Assembly: GCA_031424795.1 (NCBI GenBank)
Contig: JANPIC010000079.1
Location: forward strand, 1 to 30,471
Source: Aalborgiella sp031424795
GTDB taxonomy: Bacteria > Pseudomonadota > Gammaproteobacteria > Burkholderiales > Burkholderiaceae_C
Direction of reading: 5' to 3'
DNA: 30,471 nucleotides
In this document: one piece after another, positions 22,561 to 29,703 of the stretch
Layout of the letters: each line of letters starts with the position of its first letter
Position numbering within the stretch: the first letter of the stretch is position 1
Translations under genes and position numbers: made by a program
Notes under the pieces: model-generated
Seen by the model: only the letters and a program-made list of their open reading frames with translations
Told to the model about the DNA's origin: nothing
Database searches by the model: none

Positions 22561-24134
22561 GCTTCTGCACTCCTACCCTTCATTGCAAAAATACCTTGAG
22601 GGCGCTTTTGAATGAAGATGATGATAAAAACAAGAATAGCGATTTTCGCCAGTACCGCACCGGCCCAACCTTCTAAAAATTTATTCAAAATGCCCAGGCC
22701 CATCGCGGCATACACCGTGCCTGCCAATTGCCCGACACCGCCCAGCACCACAACCATGAACGAATCAACGATATAGCTTTGGCCCAAATCCGGCCCCACG
22801 TTGCCGATTTGACTCAAAGCGCAACCCGCCAGTCCAGCGATTCCAGAACCCAATGCAAAAGCATAGGTATCAATACGCGCCGTGTTCACCCCCATGCAAG
22901 AAGCAATCGGACGATTTTGTGTCACGCCGCGTACAAACAGGCCTAGGCGTGTTTTACTGATCAATAGCCAAACACCAACTAACACCAACACCGCAAACAA
23001 CACGATAAAGATTCGGTTGTAAGGCAACGACAAATTCGGTAAAACAGCAAGTCCACCACTCATCCAAGATGGGTTTTCGACGCCCACGTTTTGCGCGCCA
23101 AAAATACTGCGCACCAGCTGCATCAGCATCAAGCTAATGCCCCAAGTTGCCAGCAAGGTCTCTAAAGGACGGCCGTATAAGAATCGAATGACGCTGCGCT
23201 CTAACGCCGCACCAACCAAGGCAGACGCCATGAAAGCAACTGGAATTGCCGCTATCAAATACCAGTCAAACGCGCCCGGCAAGTAGCTACGAAACAGGCC
23301 TTGCACCATATAGGTGGCGTACGCACCAATCATGATCAACTCGCCGTGCGCCATGTTGATGACACCCATCAGACCGTAGGTAATTGCTAACCCTAATGCG
23401 GCTAGCAACAAGATTGAACCTAAGCTGATACCCGTGAAGACGACACCCAGTTTGTCCCCCAGCCCTAACGTTGATTGAATTTTCGTGAGTGAACTTTGCA
23501 GTTGCGCTTTAACATCTGGCTCGGTCTCACTTTTCAAGCGATCATTAAGCAGCAATTGTGTCGCTGGGTCTTTGCTGTCCGCCAAGGCTTTGGCGGCTTC
23601 CATGCGCTTACTTTTATCTGCGCTGCCCAGCATAGCTGCGGCGCGCGCTAAGGTCAGTTGAGATTTAAGCGCAGGGACGGTTTCAGCAGACAAAGCTTTA
23701 TCCAGCAATAGCAATTTGGCTTCGTCTGGGTCTTTCAGCAGCGCCTGTATAGCGGCTGCACGGACGCCTTCGTCTTTGTTAAACAACTTAAGCGCCGCCA
23801 AAGCGGTATCCAACTCTCCGCGCATGCGGTTGTTGTTGATGATGTCTTCTAGAGCCGTTGGCAGTGCCATTTCCGCGCCAGTAACGGGGTCAAATGCTTT
23901 TGCATCTTTGACAATGAATACTTTGTCGCCTGAAATTTTGACGCTGTCATCTGCCATCGCTTGTACAAATGCAGATGTTTTATCGTCTGCAACCAACATG
24001 GCTTGGTTGAGTGCTTCTATGCGTGCGTCAGTCTCGCCCACCGCTATTGCTTTAGCTTCAACCAAAGTCAACGCATGCAATTGTGCTGACAAGAACAGAC
24101 TTGTCATCAAGAAGATTATTTTTTTAAGCACCAT
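22557..24134 (-). CDS. urtB: Urea ABC transporter permease UrtB with N-terminal periplasmic domain
   Basis: A 525-residue LivH-like permease. It carries a cleavable-type signal (MVLKKIIFLMTSLFLSAQLHA) and a helical, Ala/Leu/Lys/Asp-rich periplasmic domain (about 22-225) with HEAT-like repetition (AAAIQALLKDPDEAK; AAKALADSKDPATQLLL) before the permease proper from GISLGSILLLAALGLAITYGLMGVINMAHGELIMIG. This extended form is usual for urea permeases. The EAA loop contains RFLYGRPLETLLATWGISL. It is separated from urtA by an 85-nt spacer containing a strong terminator hairpin, so it is probably expressed at a fraction of urtA. Confidence 0.96.
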   Translation of the reverse strand: MVLKKIIFLMTSLFLSAQLHALTLVEAKAIAVGETDARIEALNQAMLVADDKTSAFVQAMADDSVKISGDKVFIVKDAKAFDPVTGAEMALPTALEDIINNNRMRGELDTALAALKLFNKDEGVRAAAIQALLKDPDEAKLLLLDKALSAETVPALKSQLTLARAAAMLGSADKSKRMEAAKALADSKDPATQLLLNDRLKSETEPDVKAQLQSSLTKIQSTLGLGDKLGVVFTGISLGSILLLAALGLAITYGLMGVINMAHGELIMIGAYATYMVQGLFRSYLPGAFDWYLIAAIPVAFMASALVGAALERSVIRFLYGRPLETLLATWGISLMLMQLVRSIFGAQNVGVENPSWMSGGLAVLPNLSLPYNRIFIVLFAVLVLVGVWLLISKTRLGLFVRGVTQNRPIASCMGVNTARIDTYAFALGSGIAGLAGCALSQIGNVGPDLGQSYIVDSFMVVVLGGVGQLAGTVYAAMGLGILNKFLEGWAGAVLAKIAILVFIIIFIQKRPQGIFAMKGRSAEA

Positions 24135-24159
24135 ATCAGTTCACCATGGTTTCAGACGC

Positions 24160-24193
24160 AAAAAAGGCGTGGGTCACGTGATGACACCACGCC
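24160..24193 (-). terminator. Intrinsic terminator/attenuator between urtA and urtB
   Basis: Minus strand: GGCGTGG (24193-24187) pairs with CCACGCC (24172-24166), the stem continuing with GTCA/TGAC and one bulged base around a 5-nt loop, immediately followed by TTTTTT (24165-24160). It lies 27 nt after the urtA stop and 25 nt before the urtB start, so transcription of urtBCDE requires read-through. Confidence 0.85.
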
Positions 24194-24219
24194 GTTTGGT
24201 TTTTCAAAACGATACCGTT

Positions 24220-25500
24220 TTATTTCTTCGCTGGCTCATCCGGCTTTTTGTCATTGCCTTCGATGTACGGGCTCCATGGCTTGGCTTTCACAGGACCTGG
24301 TGTTTTCCAAACCACGTTGAATTGACCGTCCGCCTTGATTTCACCAATAAACACTGACTTATGCAAATGATGGTTCTTTTCATCCATTTTAGAAGTGATG
24401 CCGCTTGGTGCTTTGAAGGTTTGACCCGCCATGGCTGCGATAACTTTGTCAGTATCCGTAGATTTGGCTTTTTCAACCGCTTGCTTCCACATGTTGATAC
24501 CAATGTAGGTTGCTTCCATCGGGTCGTTTGTCAAAGGCTTGTCCATATGGCCAGCGATTTTTTTGGCTTTGGCATAGCTTGACCACTTTTTGATGAACTC
24601 GTCATTCGCTGGGTTTTTGATAGATTGGAAGTAATTCCAAGCGGCCAAATGTCCCACCAATGGCTTGGTATCCACGCCACGCAACTCTTCTTCACCCACA
24701 GAGAAGGCAACGACCGGAACGTCTTTGGCTTTCAGGCCAGCATTGCCGAGCTCTTTATAGAAAGGCACGTTTGAATCGCCATTGATGGTGGACACCACAG
24801 CTGTTTTACCGCCTGCAGAGAATTTTTTCACATCAGCCACGATGGTTTGATAATCTGAATGACCAAACGGTGTGTATTTCTCGTCGATGTCTTTGTCAGC
24901 TACGCCTTTGGATTTGAGGTAGGCACGCAAGATTTTGTTGGTAGTGCGCGGGTAAACGTAATCCGTGCCTAGCAAGACCCAGCGCTTGGCCGCACCACCG
25001 TCTTTGCTCATCAAATAATCGACAGCAGGAATCGCCTGCTGGTTAGGCGCTGCGCCCGTGTAAAACACGTTCTTGGAAAGTTCTTCACCTTCATATTGCA
25101 CGGGGTAGAACAGCAAACCGTTCAACTCTTCAACCACAGGCAAGACAGATTTACGGGACACCGATGTCCAGCAGCCGAAGATGACGGAAACTTTGTCTTG
25201 CGTCAGCAATTGCTTGGTTTTTTCAGCAAACAAAGGCCAGTTCGAAGCAGGGTCAACAATCACCGGCTCGAGCTTCTTGCCCATCACCCCACCCTTGGCA
25301 TTGATCTCGTCAATCGCCATCAAAACAGTGTCTTTCAACACAGTTTCAGATATGGCCATGGTGCCAGACAAGCTGTGCAAAATACCCACTTTGATAGTGT
25401 CTTTACTCTGCGCCAAAGCCAGTTGTGGTGCGCCTGCCGCCAAACCAAAACCTAGTGCAATCGACGCCGTGATCAGTTTGAGATTTCCTCTACGATTCAT
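24220..25500 (-). CDS. urtA: Urea ABC transporter substrate-binding protein UrtA
   Basis: A 426-residue periplasmic urea receptor of the Leu/Ile/Val-binding fold. ATG 25500 was chosen: it gives a standard signal peptide (MNRRGNLKLITASIALGFG, cleavage near ALA/QS at about residue 30) and has AAAGGA upstream, whereas the open frame upstream is unconserved intergenic DNA. Diagnostic motifs include IKVGILHSLSGTMAISE, FGCWTSVSRKSVLPVVEE, LFYPVQYEGEE and GTDYVYPRTTNKILR, which separate UrtA from amino-acid receptors, and AAWNYFQS. It is the first gene of urtABCDE, transcribed from a sigma-54 promoter at 25570-25584 and followed by a terminator. Confidence 0.97.
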   Translation of the reverse strand: MNRRGNLKLITASIALGFGLAAGAPQLALAQSKDTIKVGILHSLSGTMAISETVLKDTVLMAIDEINAKGGVMGKKLEPVIVDPASNWPLFAEKTKQLLTQDKVSVIFGCWTSVSRKSVLPVVEELNGLLFYPVQYEGEELSKNVFYTGAAPNQQAIPAVDYLMSKDGGAAKRWVLLGTDYVYPRTTNKILRAYLKSKGVADKDIDEKYTPFGHSDYQTIVADVKKFSAGGKTAVVSTINGDSNVPFYKELGNAGLKAKDVPVVAFSVGEEELRGVDTKPLVGHLAAWNYFQSIKNPANDEFIKKWSSYAKAKKIAGHMDKPLTNDPMEATYIGINMWKQAVEKAKSTDTDKVIAAMAGQTFKAPSGITSKMDEKNHHLHKSVFIGEIKADGQFNVVWKTPGPVKAKPWSPYIEGNDKKPDEPAKK

Positions 25501-25569
25501 GATGAGTCCTTTAAATTGTTGAGCAAGTTGATGAGTAAGTACCCCAAAACGGGGGGCATTAATTACTGA

Positions 25570-25584
25570 GCAAGTCCTGTGCCA
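25570..25584 (-). promoter_or_regulatory. Sigma-54 promoter for urtABCDE
   Basis: Minus strand TGGCAC (25584-25579), 5 nt, TTGC (25573-25570) then T: a perfect match to the sigma-54 -24/-12 consensus with correct spacing. Predicted transcription start is about 25558, giving a leader of about 58 nt before urtA. Sigma-54 promoters need an activator such as NtrC, and candidate sites lie 116-195 nt upstream. Confidence 0.85.
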
Positions 25585-25699
25585 ATATTCACACGCAGGA
25601 ACGGGAATCAAAAACAACTTTAGAACTATCGTTAACCCTAGGCTCAAGCCAAACCACGCACCAAAATACACAAAGACAAATTCAAGCAAACCAAAGATG

Positions 25700-25765
25700 T
25701 GCGCAAAATGCTTGCAGTGCACCAAGTCAATGCACATCAACTTAAACAATGCACCAATGTATGCA
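25700..25765. promoter_or_regulatory. TGCA-rich NtrC-like enhancer array between divergent urt and ure promoters
   Basis: Three tandem dyads resemble the NtrC site TGCACC-N5-GGTGCA: 25700-25716 (TGCG, 9 nt, TGCA), 25718-25734 (TGCACC at left, TGCA at right, 9-nt gap) and 25750-25765 (TGCACC at left, TGCA at right, 8-nt gap). Six TGCA tetramers fall within 25713-25776. The left half-sites are good and the right ones degenerate. Location between two sigma-54 promoters supports the assignment. The rest of the 349-nt gap (25501-25849) holds only the two promoters and no ORF. Confidence 0.6.
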
Positions 25766-25782
25766 TTCACCTTGCATTGAAC

Positions 25783-25797
25783 TGGCACATGAATTGC
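25783..25797 (+). promoter_or_regulatory. Sigma-54 promoter for ureA operon
   Basis: TGGCAC (25783-25788), 5 nt, TTGC (25794-25797): matches the sigma-54 -24/-12 consensus except that the following base is G rather than A/T. Predicted start is near 25809, about 41 nt before ureA. It points away from the urtA promoter, so the two operons are divergent with a shared activator region. Confidence 0.82.
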
Positions 25798-25849
25798 GTT
25801 ACATTCAAGAAATACAGACTCAGCCATTCAAGTAGATTGCACCAAAATC

Positions 25850-26152
25850 ATGGAATTGACACCTAGAGAAAAAGACAAACTGTTGATTTTTACAGCAGCA
25901 CTGGTCGCCGAGCGACGCAAAGCGCGCGGCTTGAAACTTAATTACCCCGAGGCGATGGCCTTCATCAGTGCGGCTGTGATGGAGGGCGCACGCGACGGTA
26001 AAACGGTCGCCCAGCTCATGAGCGAGGGTCGCACCTATTTGACGCGAGCCGATGTGATGGACGGCATCTCAGAAATGATTCCCGACATTCAAGTGGAAGC
26101 CACGTTTCCTGATGGCACAAAATTAGTTACTGTTCACCAACCCATTGTTTAA
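25850..26152 (+). CDS. ureA: Urease gamma subunit
   Basis: A 100-residue structural subunit of the (UreABC)3 nickel urease, which hydrolyses urea to ammonia and carbamate. The whole protein matches the family: MELTPREKDKLLIFTAA start, ARKARGLKLNYPEA-like segment (RRKARGLKLNYPEAMAFI), VMEGARDGKTVAQLM, and the C-terminal IQVEATFPDGTKLVTVHQPI. It is the first gene of the ureA-G operon, about 41 nt from the predicted sigma-54 start. A separate small gene, not ureB, follows it after 29 nt. Confidence 0.97.
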   Translation: MELTPREKDKLLIFTAALVAERRKARGLKLNYPEAMAFISAAVMEGARDGKTVAQLMSEGRTYLTRADVMDGISEMIPDIQVEATFPDGTKLVTVHQPIV

Positions 26153-26181
26153 GCCAAACACAAATCGAGGTTAGAAGTTTT

Positions 26182-26367
26182 ATGAATAGATTATTTACTA
26201 TAAAATTAATAGCTACTCAGACAATAATTTTGCCGACTACAAGCATATTTGCACATGATGGACACGGCCTTCAAGGCTCGCATTGGCATGCATCAGATAC
26301 TTTCGGATTCGCCATACTTGCAGCTGCTATTGGATTAACGCTATGGTTTGGTCGAGGCGGTAAATAA
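26182..26367 (+). CDS. Small His-rich membrane protein between ureA and ureB
   Basis: A 61-residue protein of unknown function. Residues 1-24 look like a signal peptide or first membrane helix (MNRLFTIKLIATQTIILPTT...IFA). A short His-rich stretch follows (HDGHGLQGSHWHASD: five His, two Asp), then a C-terminal helix (FGFAILAAAIGLTLWF) ending in a basic cap. I recall similar unnamed small proteins at this position in Comamonadaceae urease operons, but no function. The His cluster could bind nickel, which is inference. Residues 5-22 are encoded by dispersed repeat copy G. It ends 1 nt before the ureB start, so co-translation is likely. Confidence 0.8.
   Translation: MNRLFTIKLIATQTIILPTTSIFAHDGHGLQGSHWHASDTFGFAILAAAIGLTLWFGRGGK
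26194..26247 (-). repeat. Dispersed short repeat, copy G (inside small urease-operon gene, antisense)
   Basis: Minus-strand: GTCGGCA (26237-26231), 18 nt, CTAT (26212-26209), 7 nt, ATAG (26201-26198). On the coding strand it reads ATA-GCT-ACT-CAG-ACA-ATA, the same frame as copy E, again with CAG in place of the TAG found in intergenic copies. It encodes most of the hydrophobic signal region. It is the most diverged in the GC block. Confidence 0.78.
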
Positions 26368-26368
26368 C

Positions 26369-26674
26369 ATGACGCCTGGTGAACTCCTCATAGACGACGG
26401 CGAGCACGCGCTCAACACGGGTCGTCGAACGCACACCTTGGTGGTGCAAAACACAGGTGATCGCCCCATCCAGGTGGGCTCGCACTACCATTTTTTTGAG
26501 ACCAATGCCGCGCTAGGTTTTGACCGCGTGGCTGCGCGGGGAATGCGTTTGAACATTGCCTCGGGTACGGCGGTGCGCTTCGAGCCCGGGCAGCAGCGTA
26601 CGGTCGAACTGGTGGACTATGCTGGCTCGCGCCACGTGTATGGATTTCAGGCCAAAATTCAAGGGGCTTTGTGA
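26369..26674 (+). CDS. ureB: Urease beta subunit
   Basis: A 101-residue structural subunit. Motifs MTPGELLIDDGEHALNTGR, VVQNTGDRPIQVGSHYHFFETN and the C-terminal DYAGSRHVYGFQAKI are those of UreB. ATG 26369 was chosen over an in-frame codon at 26348 because it gives the family N-terminus (MxPGE) and does not run into the preceding small gene. Its stop shares one base with the ureC start (TGATG), coupling the two. The residues 'GSHYHFFE' pack against UreC in known structures. Confidence 0.96.
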   Translation: MTPGELLIDDGEHALNTGRRTHTLVVQNTGDRPIQVGSHYHFFETNAALGFDRVAARGMRLNIASGTAVRFEPGQQRTVELVDYAGSRHVYGFQAKIQGAL

Positions 26675-28416
26675 TGGCAACGATTGATAGACGCGCCTAT
26701 GCTGAGATTTTTGGTCCCACAGTGGGTGACCGCGTGCGCTTGGCAGATACTGATTTGATTATTGAGGTTGAAGCGGATTACACCCTGCGCGCAGGTGGCT
26801 ACGGTGAAGAAGTCAAATTTGGCGGTGGCAAAACCATCCGCGACGGCATGGCGCAAAGCCAACGCACCAGAGATGGCTACGGAACGGGCCCCTCCGGTGG
26901 CGGGGCTGTTGATACAGTGCTGACCAATGCCCTCATCATGGATCATTGGGGGATCGTCAAAGCCGATATCGGCCTCATAGGCGGTCGCATCGTGGCGCTT
27001 GGTAAAGCGGGCAATCCTGACACGCAACCAGGCGTGGACATCATCATCGGGCCAGGAACAGAGATCATCAGCTGCGAGGGCAATATTGTCACGGCGGGTG
27101 GCGTGGATACACACATCCATTTCATAGCCCCACAACAAATTGAAGAGGCCTTGTGCAGCGGCGTCACCACCATGCTGGGTGGCGGCACAGGGCCAGCCAC
27201 GGGCACGTTTGCCACCACCTGCACGCCAGGGCCGTGGAACATTGAACGCATGATGCAAGCGGCGGATGCCTTTCCGATGAACCTAGGCTTCATGGGCAAA
27301 GGCAATGCATCGCTTCCCGCCGCTTTACACGAACAAGTTAGCGCAGGCGTGTTGGGGTTAAAGCTGCACGAAGACTGGGGTACAACGCCAGCCGCGATTG
27401 ACAATTGTCTGAACGTGGCGGAAGAAACCGACATTCAAGTCGCCATCCATACCGATACCTTGAACGAGAGTGGCTTTGTGGAAGACACCGTAGCCGCGTT
27501 CAAAGGTCGCACCATCCACACCTTCCACACTGAAGGTGCAGGTGGTGGTCATGCGCCAGATATTTTGAAAGTGGTCGGTGAGCCCAATGTGTTGCCCAGC
27601 TCAACCAACCCGACACGCCCCTACACCATCAACACGCTAGACGAGCATGTTGACATGCTGATGGTCTGCCACCACCTAGACCCCGCCATTGCCGAAGATC
27701 TGGCCTTCGCAGAAAGCCGCATTCGCAAAGAAACCATTGCGGCTGAAGACATCTTGCACGATTTGGGCGCGATCAGCATGTTCAGCTCCGACTCGCAAGC
27801 CATGGGTCGCGTGGGCGAGGTCATCATCCGCACGTGGCAAACAGCACACAAGATGAAACAGCAGCGCGGCAAATTACCGCTGGACACGGATCGTCACGAC
27901 AACTTTCGTGTCAAACGTTACTTAGCCAAATACACCATCAACCCCGCCATTGCCCACGGTATTGCGCATGAAGTCGGTTCGATTGAAATTGGCAAATGGG
28001 CAGATATTGTGATCTGGAAACCCGCATTCTTCGGCGTCAAACCCGCACTCATCCTCAAAGGCGGCTTCATTGCCATGGCCGCGATGGGCGACCCCAATGC
28101 GTCCATCCCCACACCGCAACCCGTCCATTATCGCCCGATGTTTGGTGCGTATGGCGGTGCTTTGACTAAGACATCACTGACCTTTGTATCGCAAGCGGGT
28201 TTACAAGCCGGCATTGGTGAACGCTTTGGGCTGAATAAAACTCTGAGCGCGGTTAAAGGCATCCGTGGCTTGGGCAAACGACACATGATTCACAACGACT
28301 ATTTGCCCAAAATGGAAGTCAATGCGCAAACTTACCAAGTTCGCGCAGATGGCCAGTTGCTGACGTGTGAGCCAGCCAGCAGCTTGCCGATGACGCAACG
28401 GTACTTTTTATTCTGA
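26674..28416 (+). CDS. ureC: Urease alpha (catalytic) subunit
   Basis: A 580-residue amidohydrolase holding the dinickel site. All key residues are visible at positions offset by 13 from Klebsiella urease: His147 and His149 (VDTHIHF), carbamylated Lys230 (GLKLHEDWG), His259 (AIHTDT), His285 (FHTEGAGGGH), mobile-flap Cys332 and catalytic His333 (MVCHHLD), and Asp373 (SSDSQAMGRVGE). The enzyme should therefore be active. The ATG overlaps the ureB stop; a GTG one codon upstream is an unlikely alternative. The C-terminus SLPMTQRYFLF is typical. UreE follows after a 13-nt spacer. Confidence 0.98.
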   Translation: MATIDRRAYAEIFGPTVGDRVRLADTDLIIEVEADYTLRAGGYGEEVKFGGGKTIRDGMAQSQRTRDGYGTGPSGGGAVDTVLTNALIMDHWGIVKADIGLIGGRIVALGKAGNPDTQPGVDIIIGPGTEIISCEGNIVTAGGVDTHIHFIAPQQIEEALCSGVTTMLGGGTGPATGTFATTCTPGPWNIERMMQAADAFPMNLGFMGKGNASLPAALHEQVSAGVLGLKLHEDWGTTPAAIDNCLNVAEETDIQVAIHTDTLNESGFVEDTVAAFKGRTIHTFHTEGAGGGHAPDILKVVGEPNVLPSSTNPTRPYTINTLDEHVDMLMVCHHLDPAIAEDLAFAESRIRKETIAAEDILHDLGAISMFSSDSQAMGRVGEVIIRTWQTAHKMKQQRGKLPLDTDRHDNFRVKRYLAKYTINPAIAHGIAHEVGSIEIGKWADIVIWKPAFFGVKPALILKGGFIAMAAMGDPNASIPTPQPVHYRPMFGAYGGALTKTSLTFVSQAGLQAGIGERFGLNKTLSAVKGIRGLGKRHMIHNDYLPKMEVNAQTYQVRADGQLLTCEPASSLPMTQRYFLF

Positions 28417-28429
28417 TGTTTGAAGTGTG

Positions 28430-28963
28430 ATGATTACTGTTTCAAAAATCATGCCCCAAGGTGCGGGCTTGGCTCCGATTTTATTAAAACGCGCCAGCAG
28501 CGTTGAATTAGATTGGGATATCCGTCAAAAGAGCCGCTTTGATGCGATTGATTCAATTGGACGCCAGCTGGGTATTTTTTTACCGCGCGGCACCTTGGTG
28601 CGTGGTGGCGATGTGCTGGTAGCAGAAGATGGCTCTCTTATTAAAGTAACAGCCAGTGCCCAGAAAGTCTTGCTTATCCAACACTGCGTAGACCACGGTA
28701 CGCCGTTTGACCTGATTCGCGCGGCCTACCACTTGGGCAACCGCCATGTGCCGATTGAGCTGAAACCCGATCACTTAAAAATAGAGCCCGACCATGTTTT
28801 GGCAGAGATGCTGCGTGCGATGCATCTCATCGTGACAGAGGTGGAAACCGCGTTTGAACCTGAAGGCGGCGCGTATTCAGCGCAACCACATTCCCATAGC
28901 CACGGCAGCAATGGCGCTCACAACCATTCGCATGAGGGCTCGCATTCTCATAACAGCCATTGA
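28430..28963 (+). CDS. ureE: Urease accessory protein UreE, nickel metallochaperone
   Basis: A 177-residue cytosolic nickel carrier that supplies UreG and the urease pre-activation complex. The peptide-binding N-domain starts MITVSKIMPQG and contains RQKSRFDA; the metal-binding C-domain has the conserved YHLGNRHVP with the interface His. The tail (from about 150) is strongly His-rich (HSHSHGSNGAHNHSHEGSHSHNSH pattern), as in nickel-storing UreE. ATG 28430 was chosen over an adjacent upstream GTG. The stop TGA shares one base with the ureF ATG. Confidence 0.95.
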   Translation: MITVSKIMPQGAGLAPILLKRASSVELDWDIRQKSRFDAIDSIGRQLGIFLPRGTLVRGGDVLVAEDGSLIKVTASAQKVLLIQHCVDHGTPFDLIRAAYHLGNRHVPIELKPDHLKIEPDHVLAEMLRAMHLIVTEVETAFEPEGGAYSAQPHSHSHGSNGAHNHSHEGSHSHNSH

Positions 28964-29703
28964 TGCGAAGTCAAACAACCAAAGAACCCCTTCCCGCACC
29001 CAGCCTGCTGCAGCTGATGTGGCTGGCATCACCAGCATTACCTATCGGTGGCTTTTCATACTCAGAAGGCATTGAGGCCGGCGTAGATTCTTCCCATATA
29101 GCTACATTTAGCATAGCAAATGATTGGTTAATTGACCAACTGCACTTGAGCCTAGGCCGTGCTGATTTAGCTGTGGTTGCAAAAGCCATTCCCGCTTGGC
29201 GGCGAGGTGACTTAGCACGCATTGATGAGCTGAACAACTGGGTGCTGCAAACCCGTGAAACCAGTGAACTGCGGCTGCAAACCGAGCAAATGGGTCGATC
29301 CATGCTCGATTGGTTACGAAAGCAACCCAGCTTTCATGCGAACTTTCAAGACGTGCAAGATTTTTCTCGATTCGACAGCACACCAGCTTCTGGCTTTTTT
29401 AAATCACCCGCCTATCCGGTTGTTTTTGCACTCGCTGCCTCATCCACAAAAGCCAGCGTGCGGGATTGCTTAATGAGTTTTGCCTTCGGTTGGGCTGAAA
29501 ACATGACCCAAGCTGCGATACGCGCAGTGCCTTTAGGACAAACTGATGGCCAGCGAATTTTGGCAAATTTGGCAGAACACATTCCCGCTGCTGTTGATGA
29601 GGCCATGCGCCTGCAAGACAGCGAACGACAAGCTTTTTCGCCGATGTTGGCGATCCTCTCTTCTCAACACGAAACACAATACTCCAGATTGTTCAGATCA
29701 TGA
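28963..29703 (+). CDS. ureF: Urease accessory protein UreF
   Basis: A 246-residue all-helical protein that bridges UreD and UreG in the nickel-insertion complex. Family motifs: LLQLMWLASPALPIGGFSYSEGIE, DQLHLSLGRADLAVVAKA, TRETSELRLQTEQMGRSM, YPVVFALAA, FAFGWAENMTQAAIRAVPLGQTDGQRIL. The segment at residues 38-53 (AGVDSSHIATFSIAN) is encoded by repeat copy H and has A+T-rich codons unlike the surroundings, yet as far as I recall the protein length there matches relatives. Starts at an ATG overlapping the ureE stop; its own stop overlaps ureG by 4 nt. Confidence 0.95.
   Translation: MRSQTTKEPLPAPSLLQLMWLASPALPIGGFSYSEGIEAGVDSSHIATFSIANDWLIDQLHLSLGRADLAVVAKAIPAWRRGDLARIDELNNWVLQTRETSELRLQTEQMGRSMLDWLRKQPSFHANFQDVQDFSRFDSTPASGFFKSPAYPVVFALAASSTKASVRDCLMSFAFGWAENMTQAAIRAVPLGQTDGQRILANLAEHIPAAVDEAMRLQDSERQAFSPMLAILSSQHETQYSRLFRS
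29074..29120 (+). repeat. Dispersed short repeat, copy H (inside ureF, sense)
   Basis: GCCGGCG (29077-29083), 18 nt, CTAC (29102-29105; one mismatch to CTAT), 7 nt, ATAG (29113-29116). It is the most diverged copy between the blocks but keeps both spacings exactly. It is read in the same frame as copy D (GCC-GGC-GTA...ATA-GCA-A), with CAT where intergenic copies have TAA. Chance resemblance cannot be fully excluded. Confidence 0.6.

Noticed and set aside
24160..24193. The urtA-urtB hairpin considered as a dispersed repeat or CRISPR-like unit.
   Set aside because: Single occurrence, GC-rich stem with a trailing T-run; it is fully explained as an intrinsic terminator. No CRISPR array was seen anywhere in the window.
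25501..25827. In-frame open extension upstream of urtA (109 codons).
   Set aside because: It contains the sigma-54 promoters and NtrC-like sites, shows no family similarity, and ATG 25500 has a ribosome site followed directly by a signal peptide.
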